Source of the DNA: Pelodera strongyloides | Taxonomy: Eukaryota > Nematoda > Chromadorea > Rhabditida > Rhabditidae | Assembly: GCA_036852015.1 (NCBI GenBank) | Contig: JAANDG010000047.1 | Coordinates: 310,001 to 374,000, forward strand | DNA length: 64,000 nt | Direction of reading: 5' to 3' | Shown here: positions 45,628 through 57,748 of the stretch, one piece after another | Numbering within the stretch: position 1 is the first letter of the stretch | How the letters are laid out: every line of letters begins with the position of its first letter | Translations under genes and position numbers: made by a program | The notes under the pieces: generated by a model | Seen by the model: the letters and a program-made list of their open reading frames with translations, nothing else | Databases searched by the model: none | What the model was told of the DNA's origin: nothing

Positions 45628-47659
45628 TCTGAAAAAGTAAAAAAAAAGATCGTTCTTCACAATCAGCTGTCCACTAATTGAAATTACCATAAAACTTGAA
45701 TTTCATACTCCATGTTTGTTTGCATTATGCAAATTAGTACGAAAATATTACCCAATCACACCTAAACTACCGTACTCATTGAAATTTCCTGAAATCTGTA
45801 CAGGTTTACTCCACCATTCGGAGGCTCATTTTTCTTATTTTCGCGACCGACCTGTCCACAGTTGGTAGTTGGCCGGAATAGAGGGGGTGGAGTCGGCAAC
45901 TGTGCGTCACCGCAAAAGAGTAATAAACGCACTATTTTTTGCCCATTTTAGCGTCCAACCCCCTAAAAGTCAGTATACTGTAGTTGATTATATGTGATTT
46001 AGCCGTGCACTATTAATTTAAAAGCTTCAATAAAAGAGTGTAAAATACGTTTACAGTGTTCTGTGTGTTTAAAATCGTCAAATTTGACAGCAGTGGAGTT
46101 TAAGACCATGATGTGATGTTATTCTAAATCACTACTGAGTGATTCTAAGGCAATACCTTCGCGTGCAACTGATAATAACACATGATCGAAATGGTACTTT
46201 ATTTTAGTCATACAAAATTGTTGCTGGTAATAAGTATATGTGAGTTAGGTTGGAGCAGGGCTCTGGATTATGACGGACAGAATAACACAATGTTTGACCA
46301 TCGTTCCGGGTACTCTCCTCGGCTCTATAGTAGAACTATCTTCTCATGGAAATCTACAGTCTAGGCATCCCAGAGCATTTAGGCGTCAATGGAAGGGCCA
46401 ATCGTCCCATGGAAATCTAAAATATTGGTCTCCCGACTGTCCTCCATGTGTGTGACGACAGTCTGATAAAGCTGGCATCAGCAGTTTCTCGATGTTATTA
46501 GAGCCATGGCCGCCATGGGAAGTGATAGCTATACTTTTCGGTTGGCATTCTCTTGGGCTGGGTCCTTGGGTCTCTTGGGACGCCTATCTTTACCTTAAGT
46601 GGGACGGTAATTCCACAATATAACTTGCAGGTATGCGTAAGTAAATAAGGCCACTCTGCTCTGTCTCCACGAACTGATTGAATGCAACTGCATACGCATA
46701 GGTACTTAGGTACTAATAACCTCTCACACTATGTCTAGGCACTAGGAGGCATTGTATGTTGCATGCAACGTAGCTTGGTGACCATTCGGTGATCATTTGG
46801 TAACCAGTCCACGGCGGATTTCGAGGAAGCTTCTTCGTCGCAAAGTCCCCAACTGTTCACCAAATGGGATGGCCAACGAAAAACAGATAACCGTCATCAA
46901 ATGGTTTCTCCGTGCCCTATGACCATTCCGCCAAGAGTCGAACTTTGGTCAGTTATTAGGCAGAGACCTCTGTACCCACTACGTAAAATTTAGTGCAATT
47001 TTAGACAGAGATGCATGCGGCTATCCACACAGGATAAATCCGAAATTATGTAGCTGTGAAGAATTATACTCTATCTAAAGTGTAAAACGGTAATAGAGTA
47101 TGTGAATTCAGGAACTTGAATCACAAAAAATCTTTACTTTTCCATATGGAGCAATGGATATTGAAATACGAATGTTATTTATATTCATTTATGCAGTTAT
47201 CCACGGAAATAACCCTTTAACAACAGTCCCTTGCACATTTGAGTTAGCGCATGCTGGATACGCCGCGCGGTTTGACATGGTACATAAGCCGCCCGAAGAG
47301 TGGGCGCCTCCCCATTTTTGTCTGTATGTAACTGTTTTGGTTTATTTGTGCGTAATAGTACCGAATTAACCCCAATACAGTTAAATAGACTTACATTTGT
47401 TACAAAGTAGTAATGTGGCCTCGATTTTATGGCTGTAGTTTAAAAAATAAGCTTAATTTTTAGCGAAATTCGTAGAAAACAGACAAAAATACAGATTATT
47501 GATGTTCTCTGAGAACCAAAATACATTATTATGGTTTTATTTTTTCTAATGTGTCAAAAAGGGCTGTGTGGATAACGCTTACAAATTTTAAACGGTTTCG
47601 AGAAGCATTGGTGTCAGAAAACCCTCAAAATTTGCCAACACTCGGTCGACGGCCACATG

Positions 47660-47945
47660 GATAGCAAGGAAAAATAAACTTCCGGAAATTTTTCTTGAAA
47701 ACTACAAGTAGTTTTTAGGTGCTGACTATTAATAATATGTTCAAAACACTTGGAAGCATCCTGGTAAGAAGTGTGAAGTTGATCCGTGAAGAATTGGCCC
47801 CAGGAAAATTATTCAAAATTTGGTGTCATTTCGAGCGTGGCAAGGAAAAATAAACTTCCGGAAATTTTTCTCGAAAACTACAAAGAGATGTTAGGTGCTG
47901 ACTATTTGTAATATGTTCAAAACAGTTGGAAGCATCCTGGTAAGA
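47660..47945. repeat. Two direct ~110-base copies
   Basis: Both begin GCAAGGAAAAATAAACTTCC and end with GGAAGCATCCTGGTAAGAA, about 178 bases apart. Confidence 0.8.
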
Positions 47946-48416
47946 AATTTCAAATTGATTCATGCCGATTTAACCTGTTTAAATATTCATCAATCTAGGG
48001 CTAAAATTGACTTTTTGCGATTTCTCCAAATTTCAAATAATCCCGTTCCCGCCAAAAACTTGGTCATTTCGGATGCGGTCGTACGTTAAGTCTACCACCC
48101 GAATTTTTGCCATTTTTCCAACTGTGTGTCGTCGTCGTCGTAGTTGTTTTGCTTGCTTATATAAAAACTATTTGGTGTAAATTTGTTTAGTTTGTTCGTT
48201 CACGTTACTGAAATATGGTAATAGAGCAATCACCCTGAAGTCCCCCATGAAGTTTCGAAAATCGGCACATTGAAAGTGAAACAAGACTTCGAGTCAAGAA
48301 ATGTAGTCTTTTACTTCCACTAATAAGCACTGTATCTACTTAATATATTATGGAAAATCTCGGAAAAAACTATGGTTTGTCTTCCCTAGTTATTTATTGA
48401 AGTTTACCTTTTGAGC

Positions 48417-48429
48417 TTTTTTGTTGCAG
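48417..48429 (+). promoter_or_regulatory. Acceptor directly before the RRP40 start codon (putative trans-splice site)
   Basis: TTTTTTGTTGCAG ends at 48429 and the ATG begins at 48430. No 5' exon is apparent. The same arrangement is seen before NDUFB10 (50870), UPF0598 (54694), both CUL3 genes, FABP and the small membrane protein. Confidence 0.5.
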
Positions 48430-50404
48430 ATGTCAAAACTGTACTTGCCGTCTGAACTAATTGTGCCATCCTCATCGGAGTCAATTCATGCTATTGGGTA
48501 TGTATTGTTTTTATTTTATCATGTTCCTTCAGAATGGGGAACTCAAGTGGTATTTAGCCGTTGAGTATTTAACGTACTTGCACGATAGAGACCCAGTAGT
48601 TCAATTACGCACAAATGTATTCTTCAGTTGCGGCATTGCAAAAAGCGATGAAGGATTTACCTGTTGTCAAGCCGGTCTATTACGCGAAAGCAATGGGAAA
48701 ATGTGGATTGGTGTCCATTCTCGAAGGTTAGTCACGACAATCAATGTTATTTCTCGGAGTTCATACTTTACATCAGTGTTTTCTCATCTGATTGCTTTAG
48801 ATATGTCCCACAAGTGGGAGACCGAGTGCTCGGCGTTATTTCTGGAAAGATGGGAGAATATTTCAAGGTGTGGGCGATTCTTTCTCCATTTGAGCAATTA
48901 ATATTTATTTATTCGATTACGCATATTTTATTATGCATCCATTTCAGGTCGACATTGGTTCCGCGCATCACGGGCTACTTCACTTCCTCAATTTTGAAGG
49001 AGCCACTCGTCGTAATAGACCAGATCTGAAAAATGGAGATATGGTCTATGCTCGCGTTACCAAAGCATCTAGACACATGGAGGCTTCTCTCACTTGTGTG
49101 GATGATGAGTCTAGGTATTTCTTACCTCTAATATTTTTCTTCACATTGGCCATGACCATTCTGTGCTTTGGCTGAGTGACTGGGTTTCAAAAGCATAACA
49201 AAAAAACATTCAAGCTAAACTAAATATACAGAAATGCTTTGACTCTTGACACTGACAGTTTCTCCTAAATCAAAGGAGTCACCCAGAAAAATCTAGAGTG
49301 TCTTTTGTCTTTTGAAAAACTCATTTCTGCGTTGTGTATTAGTGTATTCTGAGTGCCCATTTCACAAAAAAAATCCCGTTCCTTATTTGCATTTAACCTA
49401 TCCATATCCTTACCTTTTCAGAGCGCGTGGTATGGGAAAGCTGACCCAAGGCGGTCTTGTATTCAAGAGCCCACTTCATTTGGTTAGAAGACTATTGTCT
49501 CCGAACTCAAAACTTTTGGAATTGCTAGGTGAGTAAATTTGAATTGTTTTTATTTAAATTTATTGATCTTTCACTTTCTGACATTTAAAGCCGTATAACG
49601 GCCAGTTTTGAAACTTATGGAATACACTGTATTCCGATATAGTGTGTGATAATTACTGCACAATTATTAGACTGATTATATTAATTTGCATACATCATAT
49701 TCATATGATAGTGTACATGTCCCAAATACTTTTCAAAAACTGGCAGTGTTGTCGCTTTAAATGATAGATTCAGATTAGAAAAGGATTAAAACTGGGACTG
49801 TCCCTCAATTTCGGCGTATTTTTGTTTATCTCTTACGAATAATCTTTTTTTCAGTTATATTTCCGATTTTCTCGTTTTTTTAGGAAAACGATACAAGTTC
49901 GAAATTACTTGTGCTATGAATGGGCGAATTTGGCTGCGAGCGGTGAACCCAACACACATTGTTATCATGAGGAATATTATTCTCAAATCGGAATGGGTGA
50001 GTGAATTTTTAATTTTATCGAATTTTGCAACTCACTTGTATTATTGGCTCATTTTTTATGATTAACTAACACTAGTGTGTCTTTATTCACACAGTTCTAG
50101 GTATTATTTTACATCATATAACACTGATATGTGTTTATTTTAGCATTTGCGTTTTTAACTTAATTTTTCTGTTTTCTTCGTATGTCTATATGTCAAACAG
50201 CGCGTCTTGATTTTGCTTTTATTCTGCTTATCGTTTACTCTTTACCAGCTATTAAATTGTATGTAAAGGTTGTTTATGTAATTGAAAGAATGCGGAATGC
50301 AAGTTATTTAGGTGATCGAATCCGATGTAGCAGAATTTATGGAGAAGGAAATCGAAAAGTATGACTCTCAAAATCAACACATGGCAATGGAAACTGATGC
50401 GTGA
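48430..50404 (+). CDS. EXOSC3: Exosome complex component RRP40
   Basis: S1/KH cap subunit of the RNA exosome, acting in 3' RNA processing and decay in nucleus and cytoplasm. Exons 48430-48497, 48628-48726, 48801-48867, 48948-49114, 49422-49528, 49884-49996, 50312-50404; 237 aa (family ~240-275). Seen: MSKLYLPSELIVPSSSE at the N-terminus, GLLRESNGKMW, the S1 domain with YVPQVGDRVLGVISGK and EYFKVDIGS, the family hallmark FEGATRRNRPDLKNGDMVYA, RARGMGKLTQGGLVFK, and the KH-like CAMNGRIWLRAV with its GxNG-type turn. All junctions are GT-AG. Intron 5 carries a P2 MITE. It is first of four co-directional genes spaced by about 0.4-0.6 kb. Confidence 0.95.
49585..49760. mobile_element. Diverged P2 MITE in RRP40 intron 5
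   Basis: Ends TTAAAGCCGTATAACGGCCA and CAAAAACTGGCAGTGTTGTC then GCTTTAA; the arms are decayed compared with other P2 copies, so this is an older insertion. Confidence 0.6.
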
Positions 50405-50871
50405 TGAGTTTGCCTTTATAATGAGTAATCTCTTGTTAATAATTGGTTAACTGTTATTTTCATCGTTTATGTCTAAAACTAGTTATATGATATTGTTGTT
50501 AGCTGTCATTGACAGATTGTTGTGAATTTTTGGCTTTCTTATTGCTTGTTATGAAGTTAAAGTTATAAATCAAATAAATTTTTATTATTAATACGATCAC
50601 AGTTTTGTTTTATCTATCATCGTTTATCAACGATTTTATATTTTGTCTCACTTATTTTTCAAAACTTTTATTCCGTTAGTTGATTGGCATTATTTCGCAA
50701 ATCCTACGACTACGCGTTTCTATAAAATCATTTTGAGTTTGGACTTTCAGTAAGGATATTATAGCTGTTTATCTGTGCGCTAGTGCGCTTGTGTTGTAAT
50801 CGTTTTTGCTTTGTCGCTGCACATGAAAACTAAAAAGCGTAAAGTAAATTTACTTTTTATTTATTTGCAGG
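50405..50871. other. Gap RRP40-NDUFB10
   Basis: 467 bases, AT-rich 3' UTR and spacer. The polyadenylation signal AATAAA is at 50573-50578. No repeat recognised. It ends in the T-rich acceptor TTTTATTTATTTGCAG just before NDUFB10. Confidence 0.6.
50573..50578 (+). terminator. Polyadenylation signal of RRP40
   Basis: AATAAA 169 bases after the stop codon. Confidence 0.55.
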
Positions 50872-53800
50872 ATGGGTGCCGAGGGGGACACTTCTCCTGT
50901 GCAAGCACGCCGAGTGGCAGACCGTGAGGAATGGGAGGCCTACTGGAAAGTGAGTATTCATTCAGTGTTGTAGTATATAATTTCATTTGAATAATATTGC
51001 TTTTCAGCTAAGAATTATTGTTACTGTATCCATAGTGTATTATGGTGGCATATGTTTGCTAGCTATTCAGATCGGATTTTAAAGAAGAACCCGTCAATGC
51101 GCCTGTGCAAAGTTAAGAATTCTTTTTTTACCTTCAACAGCCGCAACATTTTACGTTTCAGTTGCGAGATCTGGATTCACGTGGTACTTTCTACCCCCGA
51201 TTCAAATACTTCGTGCATAAGGCGTTCGACAAGCCGGCCTCGTGGTTCAGAGGTGATATTTTGGACCTAAATATTGTAGGGCTTGCTTGTGAAGTGTTGG
51301 TGCGAGCCATTTGTTGCTTTCAGTTTCAGTGGTTTCGTCCCTGGATTTCTGCTGGTGAATAGTAAAGTCTAATAATAAAGAATAGTAAAAGTAAAGAGTA
51401 TATTTTATGACTTATTTTGAAAACCCATTATTTTTGCTTCTCATCGAATTCTCGAGCACTTTTCTATATTTGTCTCCAAAATGGTCGTAAGCAGTGGGTT
51501 ATTTGACGAATGAGTTACTTATGAGGAAACCGGAACCGTGGTGTAGGATTGGATAATGTATCTTTTTTGCCACCCTCTGTGGTGTGCGCATTATTTCATT
51601 AAGCAATAAATGTTCAATGTTTAAAATGTTTCAATCATGGCAACTACAACGAGTCAATTACAGAAAGCGTTGTCGAGCCATTGAATGACAAGAACCGCCT
51701 GCCATACTACCACAGAAAGCTGAACCGTGTGCCAGAAATCGACGAGTGTGGAGTCAATGATAAGGTTGGTCTTACTTTACGAAACTAGTTTATATTCAGA
51801 TGTGTAAATGTAAGCCTGTAATGTTTACTGTTCACGCACATGTCAACCAATTTTTTTTATTGAATACACTAGTCGTTTGAAAGACTACTGTATACAATAT
51901 CCTTTGTGTTTTGTCAGTTTGGTGGTCCTTATGAAACTAGAATAGTATCTGTGTGTATTATATATTATATTTGCTCTTATTTGGCTCCTTTTGGGAGAAG
52001 ATAACTTCATAGATCTTTTTGTTATGTACCAACAATTGGTTATATTTGCGTATCTTCTCGCATTTATTTTTTATTCCCTAATCCCTTAAATGTATTCGAC
52101 TCTTACCAGGCGGCATACTTCGAAGCCAATGAGCAATACCGACTCGACAAAATGGTCGATGGATTCATTCTGCAAGTGAGTTTTTAAAATGATTATTAGT
52201 TAATTAAATGAGATTGGCGAATCTTGTAACATTGCAGCATTGTGTTCTTATTTTTTATCCTTCATGCCGGGTGCCGAACTCGTTTGTTATTGTTGTTGTT
52301 GATTTCACTTGTTTCTTTATGACACTTTCAAAACATCGCACACAATTTGCATTTGTTTTTCAAAGCGATTCTTTATAGATTCTCAGACAAAGAGTGGACC
52401 GTTGCATGCTCTACCACAACCCGGATCACAGCCCCTGTGTTCAGGTAAAATAGTGAATAGTGAACTTTTTTGGTCCCTACCTAGAGAGTGATTATGATTG
52501 CTACTTCCAATGTGGTCATGGACAAAATGTGGCTAGTGTGCTTGGCTGTGTTTTTGGCTTGTACATATTACACTCATGGAGCTAGGTAGGTGTGGTTTTT
52601 AAGGGCGCGTTCGGGTTGCTCTTTCCGAAAGGAAAACATGCAAATTTATCGTTCGGGTTGGCTGTTTCCGAAAGGATTTAATGCTTTGAGAAAGCCAAAA
52701 ATACAGTATGAATTTGCATGTTAACCATGCTAATTCATAAATTTGCATGTTCAACATGCAAATTCATACTGTGTTTTTTGCTTTCTCAAAGCATTAAATC
52801 CTTTCGGAAACAGCCAACCCGAACGATAAATTTGCATGTTTTCCTTTCGGAAAGAGCAACCCGAACGCGCCCTTAAGTAGTAAGAAATACAGTTGCTAGG
52901 AGAGCTATCAGATGGAATTGTATAATTCTTCTTACTCATTTTTAGGCAATCGAGGACATGGAAGAGAATGAGTTGAATTTCTTCATCAAATACGGAGAAT
53001 TGGGTGGAGAGGCTGATGTGCGTGACGCCTACATGAAGCAGAAACATCGTCTCGTCTGGGAACGAAGGCATCCCGAAATTATGGAGGCTAGGAAAGCGGC
53101 CCTTGCAGATCATAAGGTTGGATATTATTTGCCAATTGTGTTATCTGTGCTTAGCTTCTCTTGTATGCTTAGTTCATCAGCTTAGTTCCTCTTTCTTTCG
53201 TTATTTGCGCGCTTTATTCTCTTTCATTATCACTTTTGATCTGACGTCAAGATATGCTGACTTTGCGTGTGAGGTTCCCCCCAAATAAGAGTGCGTTGAT
53301 AAATAAGAGGGTGCGATACGATCAGCGTAAGACAAAATGAGAGTGAGTGTAAAGAACGAAGAACAAGACTTGGAATACCCTAGGGGTACAAAGAGGCAGG
53401 GGGTTCCCCCTTCCCCCTAAATTTTAGGGGGAACCCCCTTTTAGGCATGTTTCTTGACCTATGCTTTTGATTCCTTATTTTTTGTTCAGGTATGTTCAAA
53501 CCCTGGAAGATTTTGTAAAAGAGCGTATTGCGCATACTAGTTTTACTAGTTGTGGTAACATTGTGTTATGTGCTTTTACTTGTGTATTTATGACCATGTT
53601 GTTGAGAAGCAATTTCATTGAAAAGTTGGAGTCGGTCAGTAGTAGTAGTGCTGATATTACAGCAAGCCTTGAGCTTGCTGGTGGTTTCTAACGGGAAAAT
53701 GCTGCTGTTTTTCGTTGTCGGTATTGTAGAATCCTCCAATTCAGCAGTGCATAAAGACGGGTAACTAAACCACAAAAGAGTTTGGTGAAACATGGAGTTT

Positions 53801-54320
53801 TGGTGGTCCTTTTTTAGTTCTTTATATGCATACATTGCAGGAGAAGCTTGCCAAGGGCGAGTTTGACTACTCGTTCTGGAAGAAGGGAATGTTCTATCAG
53901 GATAAGAAGAACTACGAAGCTCCGTATGAATTCCATATGTCCAAGTCGCCACTCGAAGGAGACAAGCCACTCTCCAAGGACTGGGAGTACTACAAGAAGG
54001 TTTGTAGTTTGTAGCAGAAGGTATTCCAAGGGTCTTGGATTGATGTGGGCAGTCGGTAATTCGTCACGTGCGTCTCCATGATGCCTCAATGCTTGTTATG
54101 GGATGACTTGTTTGTTTATATTAAACTGTGTGTTTTGGATGTTTTGTGCATGTACATTGAGCAGACGTTACTCATAGAATATATTTGTCATATTATAGCT
54201 TGTGTACAATTGATATAATGTATATAATATAATGTGTGTAATGTATAACTGCTTCAGGTTGCGCAAGATCCCGAATTCGACAAGGAGCAGGGCAAGAAGT
54301 CGTCATTCAGCCTCTTCTAA
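50872..54320 (+). CDS. NDUFB10: Mitochondrial complex I subunit NDUFB10 (PDSW)
   Basis: Accessory subunit of the membrane arm of NADH:ubiquinone oxidoreductase, facing the intermembrane space. Exons 50872-50949, 51162-51252, 51664-51764, 52110-52175, 52379-52444, 52946-53116, 53841-53999, 54258-54320; 264 aa, longer than the human 172 because of a charged C-terminal tail (from about residue 190) ending KSSFSLF. Seen: AFDKPASWFRESVVEPLNDK, PYYHRKLNRVPEIDEC, EQYRLDKMVDGFIL, a cysteine pair in RQRVDRCMLYHN..PCVQ, and LVWERRHPEIMEARKAAL, all matching the family order. The ATG is one base after an acceptor. Intron 5 holds an M3 hairpin MITE. No cleavable presequence, as in relatives. Confidence 0.92.
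52599..52876. mobile_element. Hairpin MITE, family M3, best-preserved copy
   Basis: Nearly perfect palindrome bounded by TTAA on both sides: TTAAGGGCGCGTTCGGGTTG ... CAACCCGAACGCGCCCTTAA, with inner arms TTTCCGAAAGG and CATGCAAATT. About 278 bases, in NDUFB10 intron 5. Its arms match each other better than in the other two copies, which suggests the youngest insertion. Confidence 0.85.
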
Positions 54321-54700
54321 ACTATATAGGATGTCGTTTTGTAGTTGCAGAGTTTTTCCTTTCGAACCTAAGTTCTATGTACTTTTATTGATAAATAAAA
54401 CGTGTGACCGAGACTGTGCCTGTTCTTTGAGAAATTGTTGTTTACGCAGTCGTGTAATACTTGAAATTATATCTGCATTTTGTATATGTCTGTGTGTACT
54501 GTCTTACGGTAGTGTAGAGTGTGTTTGAAGCGAAATTGTGCGGGGATTGTGGTGTGTATTTCTGTACTTACATAACAGTTATGCACTAAGTTTCCGATGA
54601 ATAATATTATGGGGATCTTTTAGGCGTACTTTAATGCATATTGGTGTTAGATACTATTCGTTCCAACGATGTTTTTTAACTTTGTCTCTTGCAGCTTATT
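54321..54700. other. Gap NDUFB10-UPF0598
   Basis: 380 bases: NDUFB10 3' UTR with AATAAA at 54394-54399, then spacer, then the T-rich acceptor TTTGTCTCTTGCAG ending at 54694. No repeat recognised. Confidence 0.6.
54394..54399 (+). terminator. Polyadenylation signal of NDUFB10
   Basis: AATAAA 74 bases after the stop codon. Confidence 0.6.
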
Positions 54701-57066
54701 ATGTTGACTTCCATTGTGCGGCGCATTGCCGCTACAGTACCCATAGAATATGTACAGGGACAATATCACGGGAAGAAACGTGAATATTTCTATTATATAA
54801 ACCATGAGGGAATGCTATTCCTGGATGATTCAAGAATGAAGAACTTTACGGCTGCGTATAAAGGTTGGTTGGAGTGTTCTTATCTATTTAGTGTGAGAGT
54901 TGTTCCTGTAATAAGTCGGTTATGTAGTGAGTCGTAATTACTATGTATATGTTTCATTATCATCTAGCATTTTCTTTAGATGTTGACTTTCTAAACTTCT
55001 TCTACAAACATCTGAAAGTGAACGATACAGAACGTTTTCCAGTTGAATTTCCGTATTGGAGTCGATGTGGTCGGGAGGTGAATTTGTTGAGGTTTGTTTA
55101 CCTTTTACAGTAATGTTGAACTATAAGTATGAGTGTAGTTTCTTTATAATTACAGACAAGTTGAGACAAGAGAAGTCTAGTCATTCTGAAAGAGACCAGC
55201 TGTACTTATTGAAGAATTGATAAGAGATGCTCTGTTATCAGACGTACTGGCGGGAATTATTGTAGCTTGCACTAGGAGTAGATTTACTTGTTCTTTTCCT
55301 GTATGTGTTTTGTCATTAATACCTAATGGCCCAAATTGGTAGTGGATCATGACCTATGACCATATAATTAACTCATTACTTGGTTTAGATGCGATGACCG
55401 TCCAATTGTTTATACAAAAGTTCTTAACGACGGTACTTCCTTTCAAATTGGCGATTCGAAACTGCAGGTTCCTCTGGATGTGGGTTATTTGTTGTTGTTT
55501 TGCTGGCATGATTACCCGTTATAATATGCTTTATAATCTTACCAGCCGTTCGAAGAGCCCTACGGGCTCTTCTCCGACTGGAGGAATAGGCCTTCGGCCG
55601 ATTGTTTCCCTATTTAAAAAAAAGGATTGCTACAATTTAAAAAGTTAACTCTCGTCTCTTTCTCCTCCCACACATTCACACGTCTCTGATTGTGGAAACG
55701 TATAATAATCAGGTTGGATCACCACTCGTCTAATGCTACCATGCAAATTTGCTACTGAAGGTGCTGTATGTAGGGCAGAGGATTCCTTGTGATAAGCTTG
55801 CATAGCTCAGTAGGTAGAGCGTTGGACTGTGAAGCGAGAGATTGTGTGCTGCTGTGGGTTCGAATCCCGCCAGCGGCAAAGATTTTGTATGTTCTCATTC
55901 GATTGTGAATAGAAAATTTTCTTTTTCTTTATGAAAGGATTTCGTTGCGTGCATACAAACAAAAGACCAAGTAAACTCTTCTCCTTTATATATAAAGGAG
56001 AAGAGTTTACTTGGTCTTTTGTTTGTATGCACGCAACGAAATCCTTTCATAAAGAAAATTTTCTATTCACAATCGAATGAGAACATACAAAATCTTTGCC
56101 GCTGGCGGGATTCGAACCCACAGCAGCACACAATCTCTCGCTTCACAGTCCAACGCTCTACCTACTGAGCTATGCAAGCTTATCACAAGGAATCCTCTGC
56201 CCTACATACAGCACCTTCAGTAGCAAATTTGCATGGTAGCATTAGACGAGTGGTGATCCAACCTGATTATTATACGTTTCCACAATCAGTGTGAATATGT
56301 GGGAGGAGAAAGAGACAAGAGTTAACTTTTTAAATTGTAGCAATCCTTTTTTTTTAAATAGGGAAACAATCGGCCGAAGGCCGATTCCTCCAGTCGGAGA
56401 AGAGCCCGTAGGGCTCTTCGAACGGCTGGTAGTTAATAATATGACTTTCGTTGTGTAGTCTGATGGGGATACTGTGTGATGTGATTCCTGTGTTCTGTGT
56501 GGTGTAGCGGAATGGTGTGGTGTAGATACAGTAACAGAACACAATATGCATATCATAATTGGGCCACAGGGGAAGTCAGAGATGTTACTACTAGTTGAAG
56601 ATCATAGTAGTTAGACACCTGCTTGTCTCCTTGCAAGCAACTCTCTTCGCTCTGACGTGGAGTCGCGTCTAGGCCACGCCTCTCGGCGCCAAGCATACTA
56701 GAGTGAGGGTGAGAGATAGTATGACAACCAAAAAGCCCGTTGAGATACACATCACTATACATAGATTCCGTGGTAAGGTTAGATTGTAGTGCCATGTAAT
56801 TTACGTTTTGGTATATATAAGGTTTTAACTTAGTCTCCCTCCGTCTGTGCTAGTATATATCGAGTTTGCAGCCAACGAAATTGTTCATGATGGAGAATGG
56901 CCGACTGTATCATCCATCTCACTTTGCATCCTATGGCCTGGTGAAGTCGATTCTAGCGGACACGGTTTTCTTCCCTTGTTTCGTATTTGATTCTGACGGA
57001 TATCCCAAGCAGATAAGGTGGAAAGGGCAATTGCTTGATCTAGTCAATGGACGAGGCTTGTCTTAA
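54701..57066 (+). CDS. UPF0598 family protein (C8orf82-like)
   Basis: Conserved family of unknown biochemical role; the human member is C8orf82. Exons 54701-54863, 54980-55091, 55389-55479, 56872-57066; 186 aa (human 216). Seen: REYFYYINHEGMLFLDDSRM near the N-terminus, MKNFTAAYKD, the signature CGREVNLLRCDDRPIVYTK, the step QVPLD|PTKLF at the last junction, and NGRLYHP with QIRWKGQLL near the end. The basic N-terminus (SIVRRIAA) would fit mitochondrial import. The ATG lies six bases after an acceptor. Intron 3 (55480-56871) contains an ~890-bp palindrome, which must be spliced out. Donor GAT|GTGGGT was chosen over CAG|GTTCCT because it restores the family's VPFEP step. Confidence 0.9.
55541..56430. 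repeat. 890-bp near-perfect palindrome with a SINE in each arm
   Basis: Left arm 55541-55990 and right arm 55991-56430 are reverse complements with a handful of mismatches and one or two short indels. The centre is CTCCTTTATATATAAAGGAG, with no spacer. Each arm contains an S1 SINE (A box TAGCTCAGTAGGTAGAG, B box GTGGGTTCGAATCCC, tail AAACTCTTCTCCTTTATATA) plus 250 bases of further sequence with two small hairpins (GAGCCCTACGGGCTC and GGCCTTCGGCC). The two tails meet at the centre. The tRNA-like heads are not functional tRNA genes. Confidence 0.93.
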
Positions 57067-57663
57067 GACTATGTACTTTAAAGTGATATGGCACGTGGTT
57101 ATGTGTAAGTTGTATTTCAATCCAATCCAATCTGTACAGAAAGGAAAGTACACAAGTTGCATATAATACTGCACCCACGTCCAGATCACATACCTCGTTG
57201 AAGGAGTGTTTAGTAGTTTAGGTTAGGATTAGTGAGTTCGATTGTTCGATAGGTTTAGATCGTTGCGTTTGGTAGACTGGTAGATGGTAGACTGGTCTTA
57301 TGGTACTTTATTTAGTGCATTTTAAGAGTTTCGTTTCTTTCTTCACCCGTGATTTTCATATTCCCGTGTATGTTAGTTGTACATATGATAACTTATTTGT
57401 TTGTACATAGTGTATATGAATTTTGTCGTTGCTAGTCGGGTGTACTGTATGCTTTGCTCAATAAAGAGTGTATTTTGTATAGAATTCTGCTTTTCGACCG
57501 ATTCATTGGGTTCTCGTTCCCATATTCTACCTATCCACTGTTTAATTGCTCGCCGTGATGTTTTGTTTTATGTATTATGCTGGGGCTTAGGCTTAGTATT
57601 CTTTGTTTCTTTGTATTCAGTGTTACCGATTGTGGTTTGTTTTTTACCCTTGTTTGTTTTCAG
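57067..57663. other. Gap UPF0598-TOPBP1
   Basis: About 600 bases: UPF0598 3' UTR, AATAAA at 57460-57465, then a T-rich spacer ending in the strong acceptor TTGTTTGTTTTCAG (57650-57663). No repeat recognised. Confidence 0.6.
57460..57465 (+). terminator. Polyadenylation signal of UPF0598
   Basis: AATAAA 394 bases after the stop codon; TGTATATGTTTGT-rich DNA lies around it. Confidence 0.45.
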
Positions 57664-57748
57664 AATCGGAGACCTTTTATTAGAAGCGAGATCTCAAGGA
57701 TAAAGATTACTCGATACACTTCTCCGTATCTATGAACGCGGCCATCGA

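Larger units (their letters stand above)
45628..48429. other. Intergenic region between the small membrane protein and RRP40
   Basis: Divergent promoters would lie here. No gene recognised. Two ~110-base segments containing AACTTCCGGAAATTTTTCT and GGAAGCATCCTGGTAAGAA are repeated in direct order (47660-47772 and 47838-47945). The motif ACCATTCGGTGATCATTTGG at about 46780-46800 has a loose relative near 26250. Confidence 0.55.

Noticed and set aside
55798..55880. Functional tRNA gene (and its mirror at 56100-56183)
   Set aside because: A and B boxes are good, but the acceptor stem does not pair and the sequence continues into a SINE body and tail shared with other copies.
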